From positions 434,001-498,000 of the forward strand of contig CAWEKO010000006.1 of NCBI GenBank assembly GCA_963809715.1: 64,000 nucleotides of DNA, given 5' to 3'. The notes beneath the pieces were generated by a model. It was not told where the DNA came from and did no database searches. It saw nothing but the letters and a program-made list of their open reading frames with translations. Source of the stretch: Bog-473 sp963809715. Its GTDB lineage: Bacteria; Actinomycetota; Acidimicrobiia; Acidimicrobiales; RAAP-2. Position 1 is the stretch's first letter. The number at the start of each line of letters is the position of its first letter. This document shows, one piece after another, positions 53,740-62,122 of this stretch. A program made the translations under genes and the position numbers.

Positions 53740-54003
53740 CTCGCGACGGGATGGACGCCATCGCATCATCTGGCCGCCTCTCCGGGCCCGGCACCCCGAC
53801 CGCCAAGACCATGATGGGCCACGCCGTGCACACCGAGACCGACGACACCCGCTGGCACACGTTCCCGAGCCGGTCCAAGCGGGCCGCCGAGGCCGGAGCA
53901 AAAGCCATTCACGCCCCCTTCACGGACCGGATTACAGACCAAAATCCCTGGTAGTGCGGGTAGTGCTGGACATTGAGACACTCTCCGCCATACTGTTTCA
54001 TCA
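53740..54003. other. 264-bp region with an integrase-like remnant and a TetR promoter
   Basis: Besides the short remnant ORF described separately, this gap holds the upstream region of the TetR gene: TTGAGA (53973-53978), TACTGT (53991-53996) and GTG 54004. The segment is less GC-rich than its surroundings (for example 53930-53950), consistent with DNA left by an insertion. No attachment-site repeat was recognised. Confidence 0.4.
53751..53954 (+). pseudogene. Possible degraded phage-integrase C-terminus
   Basis: A 67-codon ORF. The stretch AKTMMGHAVHTETDDTRWHT then FPSRSKRAAEAG resembles the end of tyrosine integrases (MMGH, a Thr-rich helix, a position where Y is expected, then F/LP). The nucleophile position reads W instead of Y and nothing of the rest of an integrase remains. 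If real it is dead; a chance ORF is the alternative. Confidence 0.3.
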
Positions 54004-54711
54004 GTGGGTCACGTACAGGCGACGACTGATGCCCGGATGAGGGGGCGCTACGGCGACATCCGGCACCTCGGCGCGGACGACCGCTCCTCGACCCGGGTCC
54101 GCATCGTCGACGGGGCGCTGCGCTGCCTGGCCCGCCAGGGCGTGGCCAAGAGCACGGTCGACGACATCGCCCGGGAGGCCGGGCTGTCCCGGGCCACCGT
54201 CTACCGGACCTTCCCACGAGGCAAGGACGGCATCCTGGGTGCGGTGGTCGAGACCGAGGTGGCCCGACTGTTCTCGTCGCTGGCCGTCGTCATGGGGGAG
54301 GCCCACGACCTCGAGGACGTCCTCGTCGCCGGCATCGTCGAGTCGGCCCGCCGGCTCTCGTCCCACGAGGCGCTCGGCTATCTGCTGGCCTACGAGCCCG
54401 GGCTCGTGTTGCCCCACCTGACCTTCGCCCGCCTCGACCAGATTCTGCTGGCCGTCGGCGACCTGGCCGCGCCGTTCTTCGGCCGCTGGCTCGAGCCCGA
54501 GCAGGCCTCGCGGGCGGCCGAGTGGGCCGGGCGCATCGTCCTGGCCTACATGTCGGACCGCAACCCGACGACCGACCTCACCGACCCGGACGAGACGCGG
54601 GCCCTCGTGCGCGCGTTCGTCCTGCCCGGCGTCCTGGCCCTTCGGCTCGAGGCCACCGGCGCGCCGACATCTCTTCTCAACCAACCACTCACCAAGGGGG
54701 CAGTGCCATGA
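54004..54711 (+). CDS. TetR family transcriptional regulator (of the downstream di-iron gene)
   Basis: A 235-residue regulator. GTG 54004 lies 7 nt after TACTGT; ATG 54037 is an alternative start that trims a non-conserved N-terminus. The helix-turn-helix reads VAKSTVDDIAREAGLSRATV followed by YRTFPRGKDGIL. The stop forms an ATGA overlap with the ferritin-like gene, so the regulator and its likely target are co-translated, suggesting autoregulation of a two-gene unit. Confidence 0.88.
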   Translation: MGHVQATTDARMRGRYGDIRHLGADDRSSTRVRIVDGALRCLARQGVAKSTVDDIAREAGLSRATVYRTFPRGKDGILGAVVETEVARLFSSLAVVMGEAHDLEDVLVAGIVESARRLSSHEALGYLLAYEPGLVLPHLTFARLDQILLAVGDLAAPFFGRWLEPEQASRAAEWAGRIVLAYMSDRNPTTDLTDPDETRALVRAFVLPGVLALRLEATGAPTSLLNQPLTKGAVP

Positions 54712-55859
54712 CCACGGTCGACGACGACCAGACGATGCGGTCCAACGAGGAGCTCATCGGACGAGAGAACATCAACGACCTCGAGGCCGTGCTCAACTTC
54801 GTCGGCCAGTACGACGTGGAGGGGTACCACCGGGTGCCGGACCACTGCCCGGCCGAATTCACGTGGGACTACGAGAAGGGCGCCAAGCCCCAGCTCGACA
54901 AGCTCTACGAGAAGGCCAAGAAGGCGCAGTGGAACGCCTCGACCGACCTGGACTGGTCCATCGAGGTCGACCAGGAGCGAGTGGTCGTGGCCAACGCCGA
55001 GGCCAACTCCAGCCAGCAATGGGACGAGGCGGCCGTCGCCGGCACGGTGCTCGAGAAGTGGGACGAGAAGCGCTTCATCGAGTTCGGGATCCAGAACCAG
55101 AACTGGCTGCTGTCGCAGTTCATGCACGGCGAGCAGGGCGCCCTCCTCTGCACCGCGAAGATCGTGGAGACCGTGCCGTGGATCGATGCCAAGTACTACG
55201 CGGCGACCCAGGTGATGGACGAGGCCCGCCACGTCGAGGTGTTCTCGCGCTACCTCGACACCAAGCTGTCGGGTCACTACCCGATGAACGCCCACCTCGG
55301 CCTGCTGCTCGACGACATCGTGTCCGACTCGCGCTGGGACATGACCTACCTGGGCATGCAGATCATGGTCGAGGGCCTGGCCCTGGCCGCCTTCGGGTTC
55401 ATCCACATGATGACGACCGAACCGCTGCTGAAGAAGATGCTGCGCTACGTCATGGCCGACGAGGCCCGCCACGTGGCCTTCGGCGTCCTGAGCCTCCAGG
55501 AGTACTACCAGGAGCTCAGCGCAGCCGAACTGCGTGAGCGCCAGGAGTTCGCCTTCGAGGCGGCCATCCGTATGAAGGACCGTCTGGTGATGCAGGAGGT
55601 CTGGGAGCGCATGGAGGTCCCGACCTCCGACGTGCTCAAGATCATGCAGGCCGCCCCCGAGCGCGACGACTTCCAGATCCTTCTCTTCTCGAAGATCGTG
55701 CCCAACCTCAAGAAGCTGGGCCTGCTCGACGCGGCCGACGGCTGGCTGCGCCAGAAGTTCACCGAAATGGGTGCGATCGCCTTCGAGCACCTGACCGATT
55801 CCACCGAGGAAGAGGACGCCTTCGCCGACGGCTCTCCCGCCGAGCGCCAGGTCGCCTGA
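54708..55859 (+). CDS. Ferritin-like di-iron protein (R2-like / AurF-like oxygenase family)
   Basis: A 383-residue helical protein from ATG 54708, with AAGGGGG as Shine-Dalgarno. Two E-x-x-H metal motifs, MDEARHVEVFSRYL (near residue 177) and ADEARHVAFGVLSL (near residue 255), plus Glu residues in HGEQGALLC and MVEGLALAAF make a complete di-iron site. The substrate is unknown: the family includes N-oxygenases, hydroxylases and R2-like ligand-binding oxidases. No ribonucleotide reductase large subunit is nearby. Co-translation with TetR suggests induction by a small molecule. Confidence 0.85.
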   Translation: MTTVDDDQTMRSNEELIGRENINDLEAVLNFVGQYDVEGYHRVPDHCPAEFTWDYEKGAKPQLDKLYEKAKKAQWNASTDLDWSIEVDQERVVVANAEANSSQQWDEAAVAGTVLEKWDEKRFIEFGIQNQNWLLSQFMHGEQGALLCTAKIVETVPWIDAKYYAATQVMDEARHVEVFSRYLDTKLSGHYPMNAHLGLLLDDIVSDSRWDMTYLGMQIMVEGLALAAFGFIHMMTTEPLLKKMLRYVMADEARHVAFGVLSLQEYYQELSAAELRERQEFAFEAAIRMKDRLVMQEVWERMEVPTSDVLKIMQAAPERDDFQILLFSKIVPNLKKLGLLDAADGWLRQKFTEMGAIAFEHLTDSTEEEDAFADGSPAERQVA

Positions 55860-55878
55860 GCGCAGACGTCGTCGCTGG

Positions 55879-55884
55879 TAGCCT
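55879..55884 (+). promoter_or_regulatory. Candidate -10 box of dapA
   Basis: TAGCCT lies 9 nt before ATG 55894, with GATGGGGC between; leaderless or very short leader. Confidence 0.4.
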
Positions 55885-55893
55885 GATGGGGCG

Positions 55894-56823
55894 ATGAGCC
55901 CCCTGGAGGACCCGCCCCGGTTCGGGCGAGTGATCACGGCAATGGTCACGCCGTTCGACGAGCGCGGCGCGCTCGACCTGGCGGCGGCGGCGGCGCTGGC
56001 GCGCTGGCTCGCCGCCCATGGGAGCGACGGCCTCGTCCTCGCGGGATCGACAGGCGAGGGCTCGGTCCTCACCGACGACGAGAAGGTCGACCTCTGGCGC
56101 GCCGTGGCCGAGGCGGTGACCGTGCCGGTCGTGGCCGGGACCGGGTCCAACGACACCGAGCACTCCATTGCCATGACGAAGCGGGCCACCGAGTGCGGCC
56201 TCGACGGCGTGCTGGTGGTGACGCCTTACTACAACCGGCCGTCGCAGAGCGGCATCTTCGAGCACTTCCGGGTGGTGGCCGAGGCCGCGGGCGATCTCCC
56301 CGTCATGCTCTACGACATCCCCATCCGCACCGGGCGTCGGATCGAAACCCAGACCATGTTGCGGCTGGCCCGCGAGGTGCCGAACATCGTCGCCCTCAAG
56401 GACGCCGCCGGCGATGCGCCGACGACGGCCCACCTGGTGGCCCAGGCGCCGGCCGGTTTCGAGGTGTACAGCGGCGACGACAACATGACGCTGCCTCTGC
56501 TCTCGGTGGGCGCCATCGGGGTCGTCAGCGTGGCCTCACACTGGATCGGACCGCAGTTCCGCTCGGTGGTCGACGCCTTCCTGGCCGGCGACCTGGCCGC
56601 GGCGCTCACCGGGCACACCGAACTCCTCGACTCCTTCGATTTCGAATCGAGCACGGAGTATCCCAACCCGATGCCGGCCAAGGCAGCCATGCGGGCGCTC
56701 GGCCAGCGGGTGGGCCAGTGCCGGCTTCCCATGGGTGAGGCCTCGCCCGAGCTGGACGCCCAGGCGGCGAAGATCCTGGCGGCCATGGGCAAGCCGGTGG
56801 TCACGGTGCCGTCGCTTGGCTGA
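55894..56823 (+). CDS. dapA: 4-hydroxy-tetrahydrodipicolinate synthase
   Basis: A 309-residue TIM-barrel aldolase joining pyruvate and aspartate semialdehyde. Motifs: GSTGEGSVLTDDEK, VVAGTGSNDTEHSI, the Tyr-containing VVTPYYNRPSQSGIF, and the Schiff-base Lys in VALKDAAGDAPT. It is expected to feed dapB. The gene overlaps RNase J by 8 bp. Confidence 0.96.
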   Translation: MSPLEDPPRFGRVITAMVTPFDERGALDLAAAAALARWLAAHGSDGLVLAGSTGEGSVLTDDEKVDLWRAVAEAVTVPVVAGTGSNDTEHSIAMTKRATECGLDGVLVVTPYYNRPSQSGIFEHFRVVAEAAGDLPVMLYDIPIRTGRRIETQTMLRLAREVPNIVALKDAAGDAPTTAHLVAQAPAGFEVYSGDDNMTLPLLSVGAIGVVSVASHWIGPQFRSVVDAFLAGDLAAALTGHTELLDSFDFESSTEYPNPMPAKAAMRALGQRVGQCRLPMGEASPELDAQAAKILAAMGKPVVTVPSLG

Positions 56824-58492
56824 TCGCAAGAGGCCGAAGCCAGTCCGCGTCGTCTTTCTGGGCGGCCTCGGGGAGATCGGCCGCAATTGCGCCTGCATAG
56901 AAGTCGACGGCCGTATCCTCATCCTCGACTGCGGGATCATGTTCCCGGACCCGGACATGCCCGGCATCGACCTGGTGCTGCCCGAGTTCACCTACCTCCA
57001 CGACCGCAAGGACCGGGTTGACGGGATCGTCCTGACCCACGGGCACGAGGACCACACGGGGGGCCTGGCCTACCTGCTGCGCGAGCTACAGGCGCCCATC
57101 TACGGCTCGGAGCTCACCGTCGGTCTGGCCCGGCACCGGGTGGACGAGGCCGGGCTGGCCGATCGGACCCGCTTCGTGCCGGTCCGCGACGGCGAGACGG
57201 TCCAGATCGGTGGCATCGACGTCGAGTTCATCCCCGTCACCCACTCGGTCCCCGAATCGATGGCCATCGCGTTCCACACGCCCCAGGGCGTGATCCTGCA
57301 CTCGGGCGACTTCAAGCTCGACCTCCAGCCGGTGGACGGTCGGCGCACCGACATGTCGCGCATGGGTGAGCTGGCCCGCACCGAGGGGATCCGCCTCCTG
57401 CTCTCGGACTCGACCAACGCGGAAGAGCCGGGTTTCACCGAGTCGGAATCCACCGTCGGGGTCACCCTTCGGCGCGTCTTCGCCTCGCAGGAGGGCAAGC
57501 GCATCGTGGTGGCCTGCTTCGCCAGCCACATGCACCGGGTGCAGCAGATCATCGACGCCGCGGTCGCCACGGGACGCAAGGTGGCCACGCTGGGGCGCTC
57601 CATGGGCAAGAACGTGGAGCTCGGGCAGCGCCTCGGAATCGTGAGCATTCCCGACGGCATGCACGTGGACATCGAGGACATCGACACGGTGCCGGCGGGG
57701 GAGATGTGCGTCATTTCCACGGGGTCACAGGGTGAGCCGATGTCCGCCCTCTCGCTGATGGCGACGGGGGACAACAAGTGGCTGCGCATCGGCGAGGACG
57801 ACGTCGTGGTGATCAGCGCCCATCCCATCCCCGGCAACGAGTGGTCGGTGGGACGGGTGATCGACGACCTGCACCGCCGGGGAGCCGAGGTGGTGCACAC
57901 GGGCAGCGAGGCCGTGCACGTCAGCGGGCACGCCCGGCAGGGCGAACTCCGGACCCTGATCGCGGTGACCACCCCGGAGTGCTTCGTGCCCGTGCACGGC
58001 GAGTTCCGCCACATGGTGCACCACGCCCGTCTGGCCCTCTCCATGGGGATCGACCCGGCGAAGGTGATCCTGTGCGAGGACGGGGACGTGATCCAGCTCG
58101 ACCAGAAGGGCATCACGCGCGACGGTCGGGTGCCGGCCGGCTACGTCTACGTGGACGGGACGGTGGGCGACATCGAGCACGGCGTGCTGCGCGACCGCCA
58201 GAAGCTGGCCGAGGAAGGTGTGGTCATGGTGGTGGTCACCGTCGACCGCCAGAAGTGCACCCTGAGCTGCCCGCCCGTCGTCGAGACCCGGGGCTGGGTC
58301 TATGCGCCCGAGGCCGAGGAGTTGCTGGGCGAAGCGAGCGTGGTGGTCGGAGCGGCGGTGACCAAGGCCCTGGGCGACGGGGCCCACGACATCGAGGTGC
58401 TGAGCCGCCACACCCGCAAGGCCCTGGGCAAGTTCGTGGGGGAGCGCACCCGGCGCCGGCCCATGATCGTGCCCGTGGTGTTGATGGTCTGA
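56816..58492 (+). CDS. rnj: Ribonuclease J
   Basis: A 558-residue metallo-beta-lactamase/beta-CASP RNase. TTG 56816 is the only sensible start and lies inside dapA. Metal motif THGHEDHTGG near residue 68, HSGDFKLD, beta-CASP SDSTNAEEPG and the late ISAHPIPGNE and PVHGEFRHM are all present. It has endo- and 5'-3' exo-activity in mRNA and rRNA processing. With the RNase E/G homologue and PNPase this gives three central RNases in one window. The dapA-rnj-ftsK order is typical of actinobacteria. Confidence 0.95.
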   Translation: MADRKRPKPVRVVFLGGLGEIGRNCACIEVDGRILILDCGIMFPDPDMPGIDLVLPEFTYLHDRKDRVDGIVLTHGHEDHTGGLAYLLRELQAPIYGSELTVGLARHRVDEAGLADRTRFVPVRDGETVQIGGIDVEFIPVTHSVPESMAIAFHTPQGVILHSGDFKLDLQPVDGRRTDMSRMGELARTEGIRLLLSDSTNAEEPGFTESESTVGVTLRRVFASQEGKRIVVACFASHMHRVQQIIDAAVATGRKVATLGRSMGKNVELGQRLGIVSIPDGMHVDIEDIDTVPAGEMCVISTGSQGEPMSALSLMATGDNKWLRIGEDDVVVISAHPIPGNEWSVGRVIDDLHRRGAEVVHTGSEAVHVSGHARQGELRTLIAVTTPECFVPVHGEFRHMVHHARLALSMGIDPAKVILCEDGDVIQLDQKGITRDGRVPAGYVYVDGTVGDIEHGVLRDRQKLAEEGVVMVVVTVDRQKCTLSCPPVVETRGWVYAPEAEELLGEASVVVGAAVTKALGDGAHDIEVLSRHTRKALGKFVGERTRRRPMIVPVVLMV

Positions 58493-58556
58493 CCGTGCGA
58501 CCAACTGGCTGAGGGCCGCGGGCCGGTTGCCGTCGGAGCAAGGCCCCGACGCTCCT

Positions 58557-59237
58557 TCACGACCTGACGAAGTCCACCAGCGCCGCGACCTGGTTGCTGA
58601 CCACGGCGTCGGCACCGCAGGCCACCACCCGTTCCATGTCGGGCGTCTCGTCCACCGTCCAGGTCGACACGAGCCGTCCCGCCTCGTGGACCGCCGCCGC
58701 CCCCGCCTCGCTCAGCAGGCCGAACCACGGGTTCCAGTACTCCGCTCGCAGCTCCGCGAGCAGCCCGAGCGGCGCTTCCTCTCCGTCGGTCCACGTGAGC
58801 CCGATGCGGGCCTCGCCCGAGAGGGCGCGCAGCTCGCGCAGCGCCGCCACGTTGCCCGTGACGAAGAGCGAGCGGTCGAGGGCACCGGCGGCGCGTACCT
58901 GATCCAGCGCGCCCGGCACGACCTCGCGTCGGGTGAAGTCGACCATCAAGGGCGCCGGCACGGCCTCGAGCACCTGCCGCAAGGACGGGATGCGCACGCC
59001 GCCCTGCCCGATCCGGGCCACCTCGGCCCAGTCCACGTCTCCCACCGAGGCGGCGACGCCCCACAGCCGCTCGAGCGACTGGTCGTGCAGCACCACGATC
59101 TCACCGTCCCGGGTGCGCCGCAGGTCGATCTCGACCCAGTCCGCCCCGAGGTCGAGCGCCGCCGCGAACGAGCCGAGCGTGTTCTCACGGTGCCGGACCG
59201 GCTCGCCCCGGTGCGCAATGGTGATCGGACACGCCAT
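58557..59237 (-). CDS. Glycerophosphodiester phosphodiesterase family protein
   Basis: A 226-residue GDPD-type TIM barrel, started at ATG 59237 with GGGAGG upstream. The catalytic HRGEPVRHRENT (H-R-G ... E-N-T) and WVEIDLRRTRDGEIVVLHD give the HR(G), E-x-D and H residues. Typical length for the short cytoplasmic forms; no signal peptide. It hydrolyses glycerophosphodiesters to glycerol-3-phosphate, or a related substrate. It follows the SGNH repeat gene by 26 bp on the minus strand. Confidence 0.88.
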   Translation of the reverse strand: MACPITIAHRGEPVRHRENTLGSFAAALDLGADWVEIDLRRTRDGEIVVLHDQSLERLWGVAASVGDVDWAEVARIGQGGVRIPSLRQVLEAVPAPLMVDFTRREVVPGALDQVRAAGALDRSLFVTGNVAALRELRALSGEARIGLTWTDGEEAPLGLLAELRAEYWNPWFGLLSEAGAAAVHEAGRLVSTWTVDETPDMERVVACGADAVVSNQVAALVDFVRS

Positions 59238-59263
59238 CAGCCGGAGCCTCCCACCCGTCGGAT

Positions 59264-60928
59264 CTACGACGCGTTGGCGGCGTAGACCGGACCGGCCACG
59301 TTGGCGATGATCTGGTTGAGTGCGGGTTCGATCAGGCTGTCGACTCCCGCCTCGGTGACGTGCACCCCGTCGCTGTACCTGGCCACGACGCCGTCGATCG
59401 TCGAGGCGTACTGCCCGCCCGGGTCCAACTCCGTGAAGACGTCGTTGACGGAAACGTAGGGGTACGTCGCGGCCACCGTCCGCACCATCTGGTTGTACAG
59501 GTCGACCAGCGCGTTCGGTGTCCCGTTGGCAAAGTAGGGCGAGGTCGAGAGGATGACCGCACCGCCGTCGGAGTGGGCGATCTGCACGGCCTGCTCCAGG
59601 TTGGCGAGGATGAAGGCGTGGTAGTCGGGGTCGGCCAGCGTCTGGTAGCTCCCGGCGAAGAGCCGGTCCTGGCTCTCCCAGTAGCCCGTCTGGATCACCG
59701 TGACGTCGGGGTGGTCGTGCGACACCGACCACTGCTCCTGCTCGAACCACAGCGCGCAGGCGCCGGGGTCGGCGCGGCGGCGTGGCCGTGCCCCACGGGA
59801 TGAGGGGCGCCCCGTTGGTGAAGCCGCACCCCGACGCCGCCCCGTTCACAATGCCGTAGCCCGGGACGGTCTTGGCCACGTAGTACGCCTCGAGCCAGGC
59901 CAACGAGTCGCCTGAGAAGACGACCCGGAGCCCGCCCTGGTGCGCCGCCTCGGGTCCGAGCGGTTCGTTGATGATGGCGACCTCGGGCGCGATCGGCGGG
60001 GAGATCTGGGCCGGGTAGAGCGGCGGGTACTCGGGAGATTGGGCGCTCCCGGAGAACTGGGCGTCGCCGAAGGTGAACACCCCGGCGTCGGCCGCCACCA
60101 ACCAGTAGCCGCCCCCGTCGGGGCTGCGGGCCATCCCCACGATCGGCTTGGCCAGGGCGAGGCTCCCGGTCGACCCGTCGAAGGGGGCGTCGCCGTAGGT
60201 GAAGATGCCGCCGTCGGAGGCCACGAGCCAGTAGCCGTCCCCGTCCGCTGTCGCCGCCATGCCGACGACGGGCTGGTTGAGGGTGAGGCCGCCGGTCGAC
60301 CCGAAGAACGCGGCGTCACCGTAGGAGAAGATGCCCCCGTCGGCCGCCACCAGCCAGTAGCCCAACCCGCCGGGCGTCGAGGCCATACCCACGATCGGCC
60401 GGTTGAGGTGTAGCGATCCGGTCGAACCGAAGAACGCGGCGTCGCCGAAGCTGAAGACGCCGCCGTCGGAGGCCACCTCCCAGTAGCCGCCGCCGTCGGG
60501 CGTGGCCGCCATGCGCCGACGATGGGTTTGTTGAGCGGTTGGCCGCCCATGGAGCCGAAGAAGCCGGCGGCGCCGAAGGAGAAGAGCCCGCCGTCGGCGG
60601 CCACCATCCAGTAGCCGCCCTGCGGATCGGCCGCCCCGCCCACGATGGGCTGGGCCAGGGTGAGGCCCAGCGTGTCGCCCTCGTAGCCGGCGCCCCCGAA
60701 GGTCATGACTCCGCCTTTGGCGTCGATGATGCCGTAGTCCGCATCGGTGGCGGGGGCGGGGGCGGCGCCAGTGGCGGTGGTCGCGCTCCTGGCCGGCTGC
60801 GCACCCGCCTCGGACGGCCCCCCCGAGCGGCCCGAGGCGGATGCGGTGACGACGACCAGCCCGGCGAGGAGCACGGCGCTCAGACCAGCGATGATCGTCC
60901 GCGCTCTCCACCCCGCCGCGCCAATCAT
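59264..60928 (-). pseudogene. Secreted SGNH hydrolase with WLVASDGG repeats, reading frame broken twice
   Basis: Reading from ATG 60928 gives a signal-anchor (WRARTIIAGLSAVLLAGLVV) and repeats 1-2. At about 60511-60518 the frame shifts (removing two bases, GC, restores NKPIVGMAATPDGGGYW). The next frame holds repeats 3-6 and the SGNH block I motif RVVFSGDSLAW, then breaks again at about 59775-59790. The last frame carries GYWESQDRLFAG and the catalytic DxxH in YSDGVHVTEAG, ending at 59264. Put together it is a full-length repeat-plus-esterase/lipase protein of about 550 residues. Either it is a young pseudogene or both breaks are sequence errors. Confidence 0.8.
60050..60736 (-). repeat. Six 42-residue WLVASDGG-type repeats (second copy of the family)
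   Basis: Units such as YWLVAADGGIFSYGDAAFFG, ending with LNQPVVGMA, match those of the GH25-like gene at 18154-19683, but here they are less identical to each other. The first (YGIIDAKGGVMTFG) and last (YWLVAADAGVFTFG) units are the most diverged. Confidence 0.82.
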
Positions 60929-60975
60929 GCGGCCACGATTGTAGGAGGGTCTGGTCCCCCCACCACGGTCATCCC

Positions 60976-62034
60976 TCAGAGGAGCGACAGCTGCTCGCCG
61001 CCCTCCTCGGGGTACGCCGCCGGCGCCGGGTCCGCCGCCGGCGGAGGATGGTGACCGGTCTGCCGGGAACGCACACCGCGGTAGCGGTCCCGCCCGGTCA
61101 CACCGCAGCGCAGCGCCGCCTCCCGGACCACACCCTCGATGCGGTTTCGCTCCTCGTCGGGTTGATAGGCGCCGCGCCGGAAACGCACCCGGTGCACCCC
61201 GACCAGGTCCGGCCGCTGGCCCTCGAGCCAGTCGAGGTAGTGACCGCGCACGGGGCCCCGCAGGTGCAGCGCCACCCCCGAGACCGAGACGGCACCCGCC
61301 GCCGCGCACGCCTCGACCACCTCGCGCAGCTGGTCCTCGCGGTCCGAGAGCCCCGGCAGCACCGGGGCCACCAGCACGCCGCAGCGGATGCCCATGTCGG
61401 TCAGGCGCCGCAGCGCGTCCACCCGCCGGTCGGGCGGGGGGGTGCCGGGCTCGGTCGCCTTCCACACGGCGCGGTCGAGCGTCCCGATGGAGAACGACAC
61501 GCCCACATCGGTCCGCTGTGTTGCCGCCGCCAGCAGCGCGGCGTCACGCAGGATCAGCGTCGACTTCGTCAAGATGCTGAACGGGTTCCTCGCCCCGCTC
61601 AGCGTCTCCACGATGCCCCGGGTGAGGTGGTACTTGCCCTCGGCGTGTTGGTAGGGGTCCGTGTTGGTCCCCATCGCGATGTGGTCACCGACCCACTTGG
61701 GCGAGCGCAGCTCGGCGCGCAGGCGCTCCACCGCGTTGACCTTCACCACGATCTTGCGCTCGAAGTCGCTCCCGATGCCCAGCCCGAGGTAGTCGTGGGT
61801 GGGCCGGGCGAAGCAGTACACGCAGGCGTGGCTGCAGCCTCGATACGCGTTGATGGTGTGCCGGAAGGGCATCTGGCTCTCCGGCGGCACCGTGTTGATG
61901 ATGCTGCGGGCGTTCACGTGGAGGAACTCCATCCCGGCGTAGGCGCCCTTCCCGACGTGGCGCTCGGCCACCCGCTCGTCCGGGAAGAGCGTGCCGCCCT
62001 CCTCGCTCTCCGCCGTCGTCCACCGGAGTGCCAT
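60976..62034 (-). CDS. Radical SAM protein, Rv2578c / SplB-like family
   Basis: A 352-residue radical SAM enzyme starting at ATG 62034. The cluster motif CxxxCxYC is in YRGCSHACVYCFARPTHDY (near residue 70), with NINP-type partner INTVPPESQMPF before it and the GTNTDPYQHAEGKY block after. The family includes Rv2578c and proteins annotated as spore-photoproduct-lyase-like; no true SplB function is proven. The promoter carries a LexA-type palindrome (62048-62061), so it probably belongs to the DNA-damage response. It leads the minus-strand trio with the SGNH and GDPD genes. Confidence 0.88.
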   Translation of the reverse strand: MALRWTTAESEEGGTLFPDERVAERHVGKGAYAGMEFLHVNARSIINTVPPESQMPFRHTINAYRGCSHACVYCFARPTHDYLGLGIGSDFERKIVVKVNAVERLRAELRSPKWVGDHIAMGTNTDPYQHAEGKYHLTRGIVETLSGARNPFSILTKSTLILRDAALLAAATQRTDVGVSFSIGTLDRAVWKATEPGTPPPDRRVDALRRLTDMGIRCGVLVAPVLPGLSDREDQLREVVEACAAAGAVSVSGVALHLRGPVRGHYLDWLEGQRPDLVGVHRVRFRRGAYQPDEERNRIEGVVREAALRCGVTGRDRYRGVRSRQTGHHPPPAADPAPAAYPEEGGEQLSLL

Positions 62035-62040
62035 TCGGCT

Positions 62041-62069
62041 ACGATAGCGAACAGGTGTTCGCAATTCAA
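62041..62069 (-). promoter_or_regulatory. Sigma-70 promoter with LexA-type SOS box (radical SAM gene)
   Basis: On the minus strand TTGAAT (62069 to 62064), a 17-nt spacer and TATCGT (62046 to 62041) form a well-spaced promoter, 6 nt before ATG 62034, so the mRNA would be leaderless. The spacer contains the perfect palindrome CGAAC-AGGT-GTTCG read on the plus strand (62048-62061), which fits the Gram-positive LexA box CGAAC-N4-GTTCG. Confidence 0.75.
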
Positions 62070-62106
62070 CGGGTGGGGTGTCCCCTAAGACGGCCAGGTC
62101 AACCGG

Positions 62107-62112
62107 TAATCT
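62107..62112 (+). promoter_or_regulatory. Candidate -10 box of ftsK
   Basis: TAATCT lies 10 nt before GTG 62123 without a Shine-Dalgarno. Its distance from the SOS box (46 bp) makes shared control unlikely but not excluded. Confidence 0.35.
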
Positions 62113-62122
62113 CGACCGCACT

